Source of the DNA: Candidatus Gastranaerophilales bacterium
Lineage (GTDB): Bacteria; Cyanobacteriota; Vampirovibrionia; Gastranaerophilales; Gastranaerophilaceae
Assembly: GCA_944325605.1 (NCBI GenBank)
Contig: CALVAX010000003.1
Span: 149,491-213,490 of the forward strand
DNA: 64,000 nucleotides
Direction: 5' to 3'
Part shown: piece by piece, positions 25,322 through 36,669 of the stretch
How the letters are laid out: each line of letters starts with the position of its first letter
How positions within the stretch are numbered: the stretch's first letter is position 1
Notes under the pieces: generated by a model
What the model was told of the DNA's origin: nothing
Seen by the model: only the letters and a program-made list of their open reading frames with translations
The model's database searches: none
Program-made: the position numbers and the translations under genes

Positions 25322-26101
25322 TTAATCTCCGTTGTTTTTAATTAATTCATACATACGGCTTAAAGCTTTTTTCAGCCTTCTTGAAACCTGCATCTGAGAC
25401 ATATTCATTTTCTCGGAAATTTCTCTCTGGTTAAGATCCTGATAATAGCTTAATTCAATAATTTCTCTAAGTTCCGGCGGTAGTTTTTGAATTGTGCTAG
25501 CAAGCATAATCTTGTTTTCATAAGCATTCATAAACTCCTGATAATCATTTGCCGGAATTTTATCTAAAAGCGAAATATCTTCATCATCCTGCATTAAAGA
25601 CTGGTCAAGTGAAAGTGTGCTTTTGCATCTTTCAATTTCCGTAACTTCGTTAATTTTAGACACCGGAAGATCCAGATATTCGGCAATCTGATCATTAGAA
25701 GGATCTTCAATACCTGTTTCATTCAATTTCTTGCGTGCAGAGTTAATCTTAAACATTAATTCCTGAAGTTCTCTCGGAGCTTTAATTATAGATGCTTTAT
25801 CTCTCAGGTAGTGTTTAATTTCGCCTTTAATAAAATAGGTTGCATACGTTTTGAACTTGGTATTCATGTCAAGTTTATAAAATTCGATTGCTTTTATAAG
25901 GCCAAGCGAACCTACCTGAACCAGATCTTCATTTGAAATTCCCGATTGCAGCGAAATAGTATTGGCAATCTTTTTTACAAGATCCATTGCTTCTTCGACT
26001 ATTTTCAGATGCAGCATTCTTTTTTTCTTTTCGTCTTTTGTGTTTTTGAAAGAAATTAGTAAGGCATCCAGCTCATCGTTATTTTTTGCTTGTGTCACCA
26101 A
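25322..26101 (-). CDS. Alternative RNA polymerase sigma-70 family factor
   Basis: The protein of about 259 residues has region 2 (VQVGSLGLIKAIEFYKL and KFKTYATYFIKGEIKHYLRD), region 3 and region 4 (LPPELREIIELSYYQDLNQREI, then MNMSQMQVSRRLKKAL). This is the pattern of SigB/SigF/FliA-type factors, which serve stress, motility or surface programmes. The start is a TTG: GGAGA is one base before the first TTG and seven before the second, so 26101 is used, although 26107 is possible. Being in one operon with pilD, it may direct pilus gene expression; that is inferred. Confidence 0.85.
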   Translation of the reverse strand: MVTQAKNNDELDALLISFKNTKDEKKKRMLHLKIVEEAMDLVKKIANTISLQSGISNEDLVQVGSLGLIKAIEFYKLDMNTKFKTYATYFIKGEIKHYLRDKASIIKAPRELQELMFKINSARKKLNETGIEDPSNDQIAEYLDLPVSKINEVTEIERCKSTLSLDQSLMQDDEDISLLDKIPANDYQEFMNAYENKIMLASTIQKLPPELREIIELSYYQDLNQREISEKMNMSQMQVSRRLKKALSRMYELIKNNGD

Positions 26102-26240
26102 AAACAAATCTCCAATCTGAAATCATTATATCATAACTTTTTCTAAATTGAAAATTTTAATTTTATTTAATATATATATTATCCAATTTAAAATATTTAT
26201 GTTAGTATTAATACAGGAAATATTTTACGGGAGTAGCGAA

Positions 26241-26522
26241 ATGATTACAATAAAAGATGTAGAACATGTTGCAAAGCTTGCAAGACTTGAACTTACAGAA
26301 GATGAAAAAGAACTTTATACAAAACAGCTCGGTGATGTTTTGAAATATGTTGATCAGATGAATGAAGTTGATACTTCAAATGTAAAACCAATGACTCAGG
26401 TTATTGATTTTGTCAATGTAATGAGAGATGACAAAGTTGTTTATGAACTTACAAAAGAAGAATTGATGGCGAATGCACCGGAAGTTGAGAATGGATTTTT
26501 TAAGGTTCCGAAAATTAATTAA
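26241..26522 (+). CDS. gatC: Asp/Glu-tRNA amidotransferase subunit C
   Basis: From the ATG at 26241, with GGGAG upstream, the protein is 93 residues, the family norm. Recognisable are the N-terminal VEHVAKLARLELTEDE, the middle YVDQMNEVDTSNVKPMTQV and the end MANAPEVENGFFKVPKI. GatC holds GatA and GatB together in the enzyme that makes Gln-tRNA or Asn-tRNA from mischarged precursors. GatA and GatB are not in the window. The gene precedes pyrG by 49 nt and is probably co-transcribed. Confidence 0.94.
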   Translation: MITIKDVEHVAKLARLELTEDEKELYTKQLGDVLKYVDQMNEVDTSNVKPMTQVIDFVNVMRDDKVVYELTKEELMANAPEVENGFFKVPKIN

Positions 26523-26538
26523 TCGGAAACGGCTTTGA

Positions 26539-28176
<1,638 letters not shown>

Positions 28177-28297
28177 ATATCTGTATGCAATGCTGATATT
28201 TGTTAAAGTTTTTGGCTTGTAATAACCTGACTTAATGATTAGTATTTTGTTTTTGATATTTACAGGGCGCAAAAGCTTAATCAAGAATGCTTTTATA

Positions 28298-28326
28298 TTG
28301 ACTAAGGGGTATGTTCATTGTATTTT
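28298..28326 (+). promoter_or_regulatory. Sigma-70 promoter of the MFS transporter gene
   Basis: TTGACT at 28298-28303 and TATTTT at 28321-28326 are separated by 17 bp, 33 nt before the start codon. Confidence 0.6.
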
Positions 28327-28359
28327 TATAAAGCATAGAGTTTATCCGGGGAGAAATTG

Positions 28360-29754
28360 ATGGAAGAGAACAGAGTTAAAAGATTTACCGCTAAACAGTT
28401 TTTAAACTTCGCGTTAGGCTTTTTCGGCCTCCAATTCGCCTGGCAGATGCGAATTATTTTGTCAGGCCCGGTGACTGAGAATTTAGGGGCATCACCTCTT
28501 TTGTTCGGTTTAATCTGGCTTGCCGGACCTTTTACTGGAATGATTCTTCAGCCTCTGGTCGGCGCAATTTCAGATAAAACAATTTCTCCGTTCGGCAGAA
28601 GAAGACCTTATCTTTTGGGAGGCGCCTTGTTTGCATCTCTGGCTTTGTGGATTTTTCCGAATTCAGCAGACGTAACTGTCTGGTTCAGCAATGTAACAGG
28701 TATTGAACTTCCGGCTTTGACTCCGCTTTTTATTGCAGCAATTATGATTTGGGTGATTGACGCCTGCATAAATATTGCGCAGGGGCCTTACAGAGCTTTA
28801 ATACCTGATGTTGTGCCCGCAGAACAGCATTCTATTGCAAATTCATTTATCTCGCTTGCAACAGGGTTAGGTTCTGTTGTTGCTGCCGGAACTGCTCCGT
28901 TTCTGAAATATGTGTTCGGATACCAGATGTCGGTTAATGCTCAGTTTATTATGGCGGCTGTTGCTTTTACACTTGCTATGATATGGACTTGTCTTACGAT
29001 AAAAGAACATTCTATCAGAAAAGAAGTTGAGCTTGCGCATACAGCAGAAAAAGAAGAATCGTCTTTCTGGAATTCATTGAAAGACTTTTTCTTGATGTCG
29101 CCTGAAGTGTCAAAAATTTGCATGATGCAATTTTTTACATGGATTGGAACAATGTGTCTGATGATTAATTTTACGCAGTATGCTGTTCATACGATTTATA
29201 AGGTGCCGGATCTTTCAGAGGCTGACATTATCATGCAAACATTCTACACTGATTCTTTGATGGCCGGAACCAATTTTTCATCAATTTGTTTTGCTATTTT
29301 TAACCTTGTGTGTTTTGTTGTTGCAATACCGATAGGTGTTTTGTCCGCAAAATACGGAAATAAAAAAATACATATTATATCTTTGATTTCGATGGTTACG
29401 GCATATTTAGGAATGGGATTATTTAATTCTCCGGTAGTTGTTGCTGCATTGATGGGGCTTGCAGGAATTGGCTGGGCAAGTATCTGTGCTCTGCCTTTTG
29501 CAATGCTTTCCCAGTATATCAAAAAAGGTACGGAAGGCTCTGTAATGGGTATATTTAATATATTTATTGCAGGCCCGCAGGTGTTTGTTTGTACGCTTGT
29601 TGCGTGGTTTATATCAAAATGTACTTTTGCAGTTGAAGATTCTTTGTATATAAATCATCACTGGGAGTACGTATTCTTTATCGGGGCAGCAAGCCTTGCG
29701 ATTGCGGCTTTTATTGCGGCAGGAGTTAAAGAAAAAACACAAGAAAACGTTTAG
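28360..29754 (+). CDS. MFS transporter, SLC45/sugar-like subgroup
   Basis: The 464-residue protein has about 12 membrane helices. The N-half motif GAISDKTISPFGRRRPYLLGG is the loop 2-3 signature of the sucrose/SLC45-type subgroup of the major facilitator superfamily (also found in GPH-like transporters). PYRALIPDVVPAEQ and WEYVFFIGA are further conserved parts. The likely job is sugar uptake or export with protons, but the substrate is unknown. The ATG at 28360 fits the GGGGAGA spacing better than the TTG just before it. It is monocistronic and converges with a pilin gene. Confidence 0.85.
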   Translation: MEENRVKRFTAKQFLNFALGFFGLQFAWQMRIILSGPVTENLGASPLLFGLIWLAGPFTGMILQPLVGAISDKTISPFGRRRPYLLGGALFASLALWIFPNSADVTVWFSNVTGIELPALTPLFIAAIMIWVIDACINIAQGPYRALIPDVVPAEQHSIANSFISLATGLGSVVAAGTAPFLKYVFGYQMSVNAQFIMAAVAFTLAMIWTCLTIKEHSIRKEVELAHTAEKEESSFWNSLKDFFLMSPEVSKICMMQFFTWIGTMCLMINFTQYAVHTIYKVPDLSEADIIMQTFYTDSLMAGTNFSSICFAIFNLVCFVVAIPIGVLSAKYGNKKIHIISLISMVTAYLGMGLFNSPVVVAALMGLAGIGWASICALPFAMLSQYIKKGTEGSVMGIFNIFIAGPQVFVCTLVAWFISKCTFAVEDSLYINHHWEYVFFIGAASLAIAAFIAAGVKEKTQENV

Positions 29755-29777
29755 TTTAAATTTTTACACACTATAAC

Positions 29778-30500
29778 TTACCAATATTTAATTTTCCAGC
29801 CGTCAAACATAACTTTTGCGGCGCAAACCATACCTCCCGTATTACTTTTAGGATTGCAGGCATGTTTTTTGGACGCATTTATCAAATCAGAACTTGCCCA
29901 ATTATATCCTACGGGTTTTATATCATTTCCGATTATAAAAAAGAAAAATAAGTCATATCCTGCAGTATTCGGCCCCTTTGTTCCTCCGTTTGTATCAATA
30001 AACAGGAATATTTCATTGCCGTCTTTATTGTTTAATCCAATGCAGCTTCCGTCCATCAGCCTCATTGAAGTTGTGTTGTCCGGATAAAACGGTGTAGAAA
30101 TATAAACATTTGTCAGCCATTTATACTGTGATCTGGTTTCACCTCCGTTCGAGTCCACGCTGTTAAATTCTTTGCCTTCAAAACACAAAAGATTTTTATC
30201 GGTAGTGTCAGTTTTTGTGTAAATTTTCGGATTATTAAGTTCCGGAGCGATATATCTCCGTAAAATTTCTTCAGCGTTATCCCAATCAGGCCAGTCTTTT
30301 ATTTCGCCATACTTTGCCTGTGCTCGTAAAAATGCCTGAGATATTATCGTGTACGATTTTTGTAACCGCACTTCGGCAACTTTTCTTTGATGATTTTTGA
30401 TAACAGCCGGCATAGTCATACCGGCAACAACTCCGATTATACCAAGAGTTATCAGTACTTCGGATATTGTAAACCCGTTTGGTGATGGTATATAGCTCAT
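29778..30500 (-). CDS. Type IV pilin-like protein with prepilin leader (no G tract)
   Basis: The 240-residue protein has a short leader (MSYIPSPNG) followed by FTISEVLITLGIIGVVAGMT. That is the class 3 prepilin signature, with Glu at +5 of the mature protein and a hydrophobic helix of about 20 residues. The globular part is rich in Asn/Gly and has several cysteines, including the pair at the end (KHACNPKSNTGGMVC). It resembles major pseudopilins of type II secretion or type IV pili and should be cleaved by the PilD at 24342. Unlike the two similar genes at 35152 and 39846 it has no poly-G tract and is intact. Confidence 0.87.
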   Translation of the reverse strand: MSYIPSPNGFTISEVLITLGIIGVVAGMTMPAVIKNHQRKVAEVRLQKSYTIISQAFLRAQAKYGEIKDWPDWDNAEEILRRYIAPELNNPKIYTKTDTTDKNLLCFEGKEFNSVDSNGGETRSQYKWLTNVYISTPFYPDNTTSMRLMDGSCIGLNNKDGNEIFLFIDTNGGTKGPNTAGYDLFFFFIIGNDIKPVGYNWASSDLINASKKHACNPKSNTGGMVCAAKVMFDGWKIKYW

Positions 30501-30570
30501 AAAAGTTCCTTTTCTTAATGAAGCATGCTATGCTCCATTTTAATCCAAATAATATGGCAAAATAAAAGTA

Positions 30571-30789
30571 ATGTCAAATAAAGATGCAAGATTAGTAAAT
30601 ATAGGCAAGCAGATTAAACTTTTAAGACAAAAGAAAAATTTTTCTCAACTAAAGTTATCTATAATGCTCGGTATATCAAGAGAACATCTGTCTAAGGTTG
30701 AACGAGGTGCAACACCGCCAAGCCTTACTCTTTTATTTGATATTATAGATTTGACCGGTGGGCAGATATTAATAACTAAAAATTTGTAA
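30571..30789 (+). CDS. Short XRE-type helix-turn-helix regulator
   Basis: The 72-residue protein is essentially a single Cro/CI HTH domain (GKQIKLLRQKKNFSQLKLS then SREHLSKVERG), ending in a beta pair like the Escherichia Cro fold. It would bind DNA as a dimer. There is no obvious ribosome binding site before the ATG. It lies divergent to the pilin gene at 29778 and is a possible regulator of it. A bidirectional terminator follows. Confidence 0.78.
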   Translation: MSNKDARLVNIGKQIKLLRQKKNFSQLKLSIMLGISREHLSKVERGATPPSLTLLFDIIDLTGGQILITKNL

Positions 30790-30820
30790 ATAACTCCCGA
30801 TATTTGATTATAATAAAAAC

Positions 30821-30852
30821 AAAAAGCAGGATTTTTTAGTCCTGCTTTTTGT
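30821..30852. terminator. Bidirectional terminator
   Basis: AAAAAGCAGGA and TCCTGCTTTTT form an 11-bp stem with an 8-nt loop between convergent genes ending at 30789 and 30874. Confidence 0.85.
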
Positions 30853-30873
30853 TTTGAATTATATCTGAGTTAT

Positions 30874-31572
30874 TTACACGTGCAGAATAAATCCGCCTTT
30901 GTCCGCATTGTTAAGTTTGTCCCCTTCAATTTTTGCACGGAGGTTTTTGATGTATTTATACACATAATCTCTTGGCAAATCAAGAAGTGATGCAAGATCT
31001 TTTGCGTAAACTATCTTGTTATTATTTTCAAGAAAATAGTCAAAAACTTTCTGTTCTCTGTCTGTCAATGCTTTTTTGAATACAACTCTGACTTCTTCTC
31101 TCAATTTTGCGTCAGCTTTTGTTGCGGTTGATCTTTTAGCTGTTGGCTTAACTGGTTTTACAGCTTTTTCAGTTTTTGCTTTTTTAGTCGTTTTTTTAGT
31201 TGTTGTTTTCTTTTCGGTTTTTGCTTTTACTGTTGTTGTTTTTGCAGAGGTTTTGGCCGGTTTATGTTCATTGTGTTCCAGAACGTCTGCATCTATTTTT
31301 ATATTAGAAATAGAAAACGGAGATGGAGCAATTTCTCTTTCTCTCTCATAAGCTCTGTCTGCTATTGTACTAAGTCTTTCTGCTTTAGAAGGCATCCAGT
31401 CATCTGAAGTTGAGATTACCGGCTGACCCTTCAACACTATATCAACCAGATCGTTGGTCGGTTTTGCTTCTTCAATCTTTTTTCCCAACCTTGCAGCAAA
31501 TTCTTCCAACGTGATTTTTTCTAATGAGCTTCTCCATTGCTTAATCTCTTCCTTGCTCAGGTATTCAGACAT
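30874..31572 (-). CDS. Lys-rich DNA-binding protein with C-terminal winged-helix-like domain
   Basis: The 232-residue protein has a helical N-terminal domain (about 1-90). An Ala/Lys/Thr-rich histone H1-like stretch of about 55 residues follows (for example KKTTTKKTTKKAKTEK). The C-terminal domain (about 155-232) reads LTDREQKVFDYFLENNNKIVY, LASLLDLPRDYVYKYIKNLRAK and GGFILHV, the pattern of a response-regulator-like winged helix. I infer a nucleoid or regulatory DNA-binding role. It has a good AAGGAG ribosome binding site. Confidence 0.65.
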   Translation of the reverse strand: MSEYLSKEEIKQWRSSLEKITLEEFAARLGKKIEEAKPTNDLVDIVLKGQPVISTSDDWMPSKAERLSTIADRAYEREREIAPSPFSISNIKIDADVLEHNEHKPAKTSAKTTTVKAKTEKKTTTKKTTKKAKTEKAVKPVKPTAKRSTATKADAKLREEVRVVFKKALTDREQKVFDYFLENNNKIVYAKDLASLLDLPRDYVYKYIKNLRAKIEGDKLNNADKGGFILHV

Positions 31573-31715
31573 TAACTAATCTCCTTTTACACTATATTTG
31601 TCTCACTTACTATTCTTAATGTACCATGAATTCTGCGTTATGGCGCAAAATGTTTCGGTACGTAAATTTTTATGTTTATTAGTTTACAAAGTATTGAAAA
31701 TACTTTTATAAAGTT

Positions 31716-32387
31716 TTAGTACATTACGCCGGAATCAAGTATTTTTTGTACTTCGGCCTTCATAACGGAATGGATTTCTTCTATGGTTTTGGTTCCGTCG
31801 ATGCTGATAAAATTGTATTCTTCTTTCATTCTGTTATACTGTTCAAGGCATTTTTTCTGATAAATTTCAAAGCTTTTGTAAAAGTCTGTTGAAAATCCGA
31901 CGTCCCTGCCGCTTTCGTAAAAATCGAGGCCTGTTGTTCCGATTATCCTTTTCAACAAAACATCAACAGGCATATCAAGATAAAAAATTAAATCCGGCTC
32001 CGGCGCATATTCGTACAAATTTTTAACCCATTCAATATCCTGTCCTCTTACGACGTCACGGGCCAGAGCAGTGTAATAATATCTGTCTAAAAGCACAATA
32101 AAACCTGACTTTAAGGCCGGAATAATGTTATTTTCAAGCCTGTCGGCAAAGTCTGCCGCGTAAAGAAGGCTGTATGTTGTAGCATTCAAAAGGTTTCTGT
32201 CCTTTGCATCGTCAATAACCTTTGCGATTAATCTTGATGTTTTCCATTCAGAAACCATAACCCCGTATGACTGATCTTCGATTGCGCGTTTGAGAAGTTC
32301 AAGCTGGGTTGATTTTCCGCTTCCGTCAGTTCCTTCTATTACGATAAGAAGTCCTTCATAATTATGTTTTTTCTTAAATTTTTCCAT
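31716..32387 (-). CDS. Thymidylate kinase-like protein, copy 2
   Basis: The 223-residue protein has the TMPK fold: P-loop EGTDGSGKSTQ at 18-28, the DRYYYT motif and the FYLDMPVDVLLKRI Walker B/LID region. dTMP kinase phosphorylates dTMP to dTDP. The conserved SxxAYQ after DRY in true Tmk is replaced here by TALARDVVRG, so substrate choice may differ. It is the second gene of a tandem pair. Its ATG overlaps the stop of copy 1 by one base (TAATG), and it is 37 percent or so similar by eye, though I did not align it formally. Confidence 0.8.
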   Translation of the reverse strand: MEKFKKKHNYEGLLIVIEGTDGSGKSTQLELLKRAIEDQSYGVMVSEWKTSRLIAKVIDDAKDRNLLNATTYSLLYAADFADRLENNIIPALKSGFIVLLDRYYYTALARDVVRGQDIEWVKNLYEYAPEPDLIFYLDMPVDVLLKRIIGTTGLDFYESGRDVGFSTDFYKSFEIYQKKCLEQYNRMKEEYNFISIDGTKTIEEIHSVMKAEVQKILDSGVMY

Positions 32388-33061
32388 TAAATGACAACTC
32401 CTTTGGCTTTTAAAACTTCTCTAAGCATTTCTCTGATTTGGGTTTGTTTTTTGTGGATTGAATCTGTGGCATCAATTTTTACAAGACCGAACTCGTCGAC
32501 CATTTTCTGATATTCTTTAATTACGCGTCCCTGAAAAATCATATAGCTTTCATAAGGGTCATTGCTGAGTTTCAAGTCCATACCGGCTTCGTAGAATTTT
32601 GGTGCACGGTTGGAGCAGATTCTTTCCATTGAAATTTTTGGATTTATATCAAAATAAATTGCAAGATCAGGGCGGATTGCAAAGTCATAAACTTTTCTTA
32701 CCCACTGCGGGTCAACCCCTCTTGCAACATCTCTTGCAAAAGCAGTGTAGGCATATCTGTCTGCAAGTACAATAAAACCAGCTTTCAGAGCCGGATCAAT
32801 TACCTGTTTCAATCTGTCGGCAAAATCGACTGCATGAAGAAGTGAAAAAGTTCTTGGCGAAAGCATATTCTTTTTTTTGGCAAGCTTTGTTGTCTGGCAA
32901 ATCAGAGCTGAAGAATTCCATTCCGTGAAAATTACATCCTGTCCGATTGACTTGAGCCAATCTCTCAGCAGCGCAAGCTGTGTGGACTTGCCGCTTCCGT
33001 CTATTCCTTCAACACAGATTAATGTCCCTTTTAAATTATGTTTTTCTTTTAATTTAGACAA
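32387..33061 (-). CDS. Thymidylate kinase-like protein, copy 1
   Basis: The 224-residue product has the P-loop EGIDGSGKSTQ and a DRYAYTAFARDVARG motif. The TTG start at 33061 is chosen because it sits 8 nt from GGAG and because its N-terminus (SKLKEKHNLKG) aligns directly with the paralogue (EKFKKKHNYEG). The GTG at 33070 overlaps the ribosome binding site. Both copies lack the AYQ motif of usual dTMP kinases. It lies 20 nt after the YhaM-like nuclease gene and is coupled to copy 2. Confidence 0.8.
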   Translation of the reverse strand: MSKLKEKHNLKGTLICVEGIDGSGKSTQLALLRDWLKSIGQDVIFTEWNSSALICQTTKLAKKKNMLSPRTFSLLHAVDFADRLKQVIDPALKAGFIVLADRYAYTAFARDVARGVDPQWVRKVYDFAIRPDLAIYFDINPKISMERICSNRAPKFYEAGMDLKLSNDPYESYMIFQGRVIKEYQKMVDEFGLVKIDATDSIHKKQTQIREMLREVLKAKGVVI

Positions 33062-33081
33062 GATTTTCACTCCTTCTTGTT

Positions 33082-33918
33082 TTATTTTGCCTCTAGCATT
33101 GAAGCTGTAATTTTGCCGAATTTTGCCGACATGTTATCTATCAAATGTATAAGATATAGTTCAGGTTCAAGATCCCGTTCGTCAAGGTCTATAATTGCAC
33201 CCCATTCTGCTCTGCCGTGGTGTGCCGCAATCATTTTTGCCACTTCTTTAAATCCTCTTGTCATACAAATTGAAAATCCGTATTGAGAGTGTGTTAACCA
33301 TTCTTGGCGGAAATGTTCATCATAGTCAATCAGTCCTGTTTCTAAATCAATAGTGTATTCAAAAATTTTGCCGATATCATGAAGTATGCACGCCGCATAA
33401 ATATTGTCGCGGTTTGGTTTGTAATCCATTATATCCATATTGGTTTCGGCAAACTTCAGGCATTCAAGCGTGTGCACCATTAACCCGCCAACGTAGTTGT
33501 GGTGCATAAGTTTTGCAGCAGGTGCGACAAGTATTTGTTCCTTATGTTCTTCAAAATAATCGCTGATAAATTTATGAAGTTCAGGATTTTTAATTTTTTC
33601 AAAGTATGAAGTCAGTTCTTTATAATATTTTTCCCGCTCTGTTTCATCAAGCCCCATTTTTGCCTCTTTAACAAGCTCTAAAGAAGTCACAAGGCAGTTG
33701 TTGAATTTTTCATTGAATGAGCCTGAAACTATTCTCAGCAAATTCCCGCATCTGAAAAGCTTGCTGTCCATTCTGTTCAGGGCTTCCTCCCACAGAATAC
33801 AATTCAATATGGAGCTGTCCTCTGTGCTTTTAAGCTGGAGTTTGCCCATCTTTGTGCCGGCTTTTGTGTCGCCTACTGAAAATACTACTACTTCATAAAT
33901 TACATCTCTGCTAAACAT
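33082..33918 (-). CDS. YhaM-like HD-domain 3'-5' exoribonuclease
   Basis: The 278-residue protein combines an N-terminal OB-like domain (GKLQLKSTEDSSILNCILW) with an HD domain whose metal ligands are visible (GGLMVHTLEC, CILHDIGKI, MIAAHHG, LIHLIDNMSAKFG). This order matches Bacillus YhaM, a 3'-5' exonuclease for RNA and single-stranded DNA. It heads an apparent operon with the two thymidylate-kinase-like genes, a link between nucleic acid turnover and nucleotide kinases. No ribosome binding site is seen; a TGTAAT box lies 7 nt before the start. Confidence 0.82.
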   Translation of the reverse strand: MFSRDVIYEVVVFSVGDTKAGTKMGKLQLKSTEDSSILNCILWEEALNRMDSKLFRCGNLLRIVSGSFNEKFNNCLVTSLELVKEAKMGLDETEREKYYKELTSYFEKIKNPELHKFISDYFEEHKEQILVAPAAKLMHHNYVGGLMVHTLECLKFAETNMDIMDYKPNRDNIYAACILHDIGKIFEYTIDLETGLIDYDEHFRQEWLTHSQYGFSICMTRGFKEVAKMIAAHHGRAEWGAIIDLDERDLEPELYLIHLIDNMSAKFGKITASMLEAK

Positions 33919-33989
33919 TCTTTTTATTACAGCTTACGAATATCGTAATGCCGCCTTTCCTATTAAATTGTGAAACTTGATTGGTATTG

Positions 33990-35033
<1,044 letters not shown>

Positions 35034-35151
35034 TTATTCTCCCTGATATAATTCTAACATAAATAAAAAAGATAGGGGGTAAACTTGAATTTTTCGGAAT
35101 AATAGTTTATCATGTAAAAGGAAATAATAGTTCATTTTGGAGGGTTAAAAC

Positions 35152-36646
35152 GTGAAAAGTCACACTATGATTGAATTTCAGGGGGGGGGGGGCAACCTGT
35201 AATCAGGCTCCTTCAAGCATTTTAGCCGAAAGTAATGTAATTAAGCGTCATCCTGAGCCGAAGGCGAAGGATTCCAATAAAAAGCAAGTAGATTCTTCAG
35301 TCGCTTTGCTCCTTCAGAATGACGTGCAAGGAGCGGGGAAATTTTTCGGGCTTTGCGCTCAGAATGACAAGGCAGCACAAGGAGATTCTTCGGGCATTCG
35401 CCCTCAGAATGACATGACACAGTGTGACGAGCCTATTTGCTCTGACCTAAGTGACGGAAATACTCAAAACCCAAAATGCCGCGATAGCGAAGTGAACAAT
35501 AATTGCAGACAAGGCAAACGTCAAAGGCGGGTATTGTCCGAGCGCAGCGAGTTTACCCGCCAAAATGCCGAGTCTAGCAAATTATTAGTGAACGAAGCGT
35601 GCGGCTGGTTTGCGTCGCTTTGCCATCAAAGCGACCGCTGTCCGCGCAGGACGAAACAAAAACCGGAAGTAGATTCTTCAGTCGCTTCGCTCCTTCAGAA
35701 TGACGTGCAGGGTGCGTGGGAATATTTCGGCCTTTGCCCTCAGAATGACAAGACAGAGCGAGATGATTCTTCGGGCATTTGCCCTCAGAATGACATAAAA
35801 AAGGACGTCATCCTGAGCCAAAGGCGAAGGATCCACTTAAAACACAATTGGATTTTTCACTCAGTTCAGAATGACAAGCAAAGAAGGCATTCAGCCTTCA
35901 CAATGGCGGAAGTTCTGATTACGCTTGGTATAATCGGAATTGTCGCTGCGATGACAATGCCGGCACTTATTGCAAACCATAGAAAACAGGTGATGCTTTC
36001 AAAAGTAAAACATACTTATAATATTATAGCCAATGCCTTTGAACGCGCAAAAGTAGACCATGGTACGAATATTAATTACTGGTATATTCCTGACACGGGT
36101 TCTCAGCTTGAAAAGAGTATATTCTTTGTCGAAAATTATTTGCTGCCGTATCTTAATGCTCCGATATATTGTGCCGATAAACCAACTGCACCTTACTGTT
36201 TTTATCAGATAAGGTATTTTAGCGGAGATAGTTTCTCTAACTGGGGGCCTGCTGATAATAATTCAGGTACAGCATTATTATTGAGCAGCGGAGTGACAGT
36301 ATCAGTTACAGTTGGCGAACTTGCTACGCTGGATCCGGACGATCCTTTAAATGAATCTATTAACAGAATAAGAATTTTGTTTGATATTGACGGTCCAAAA
36401 GGTTATAACCGTTACGGTTACGATGTATTCTGGCTTGAACTTGGCGGGGCGGAAGGCAGATTAGAGGGAAATAATGCTGATAAAAATAAAATATTGCCAT
36501 ACGGTTATGATCTTGCCAAATCCTGTGATTATTATGTTTCTAATATAAATTATGCGTGCAGACCTGATGTCCAATATAGCGGCGGATATTGTCTGGCATA
36601 TATTGTTTGTAACGGCTGGGATGCCGGTAAAAAATATCCGTGGTAA
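35152..36646 (+). CDS. Pilin-like protein with G12 tract and repeat-derived leader (frame off)
   Basis: The GTG at 35152 lies 7 nt after GGAGGG and an in-frame ATG follows at 35167. From there the frame reads IEFQGGGGNL and stops, because the tract at 35181-35192 has twelve Gs. Removing one G joins it to a long frame ending in a class 3 pilin domain (FTMAEVLITLGIIGIVAAMT) at about 35901, with a globular part to 36646. Between lie about 230 codons of in-frame palindromic repeat sequence, far longer than usual prepilin leaders. The pilin domain has no nearer start codon. The whole may be phase-variable, or a decaying gene with a repeat insertion. Confidence 0.7.
35181..35192 (+). promoter_or_regulatory. 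Poly-G tract (12 Gs), candidate phase-variation switch
   Basis: Twelve Gs lie within the first codons of the pilin-like gene, directly after ATTGAATTTCA. Eleven Gs would put the start in frame with the pilin domain. Confidence 0.7.
35291..35415. repeat. 125-bp direct repeat inside the pilin leader, copy 1
   Basis: It runs from GATTCTTCAGTCGC to CCTCAGAATGACAT and matches 35672-35796 closely. The offset of 381 bp is a multiple of three, so both are read in the same frame. Confidence 0.8.
35672..35796. repeat. 125-bp direct repeat inside the pilin leader, copy 2
   Basis: Second copy of the repeat at 35291-35415, same length. Both translate as DSSVA..LLQNDVQGA...PQND peptides in the pilin frame. 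Confidence 0.8.
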
Positions 36647-36669
36647 TTAGAAAATGTGCTCTTTTATTC

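Noticed and set aside
35171..36646. The pilin frame begun from TTG at 35171 (and from TTG at 39868 in the second gene) as the real start
   Set aside because: The frame is open from there, but neither TTG has a ribosome binding site, while GTG 35152 and ATG 39846 have good ones. The in-frame TTG lies inside the conserved cassette and is most simply explained by the tract being one G off.
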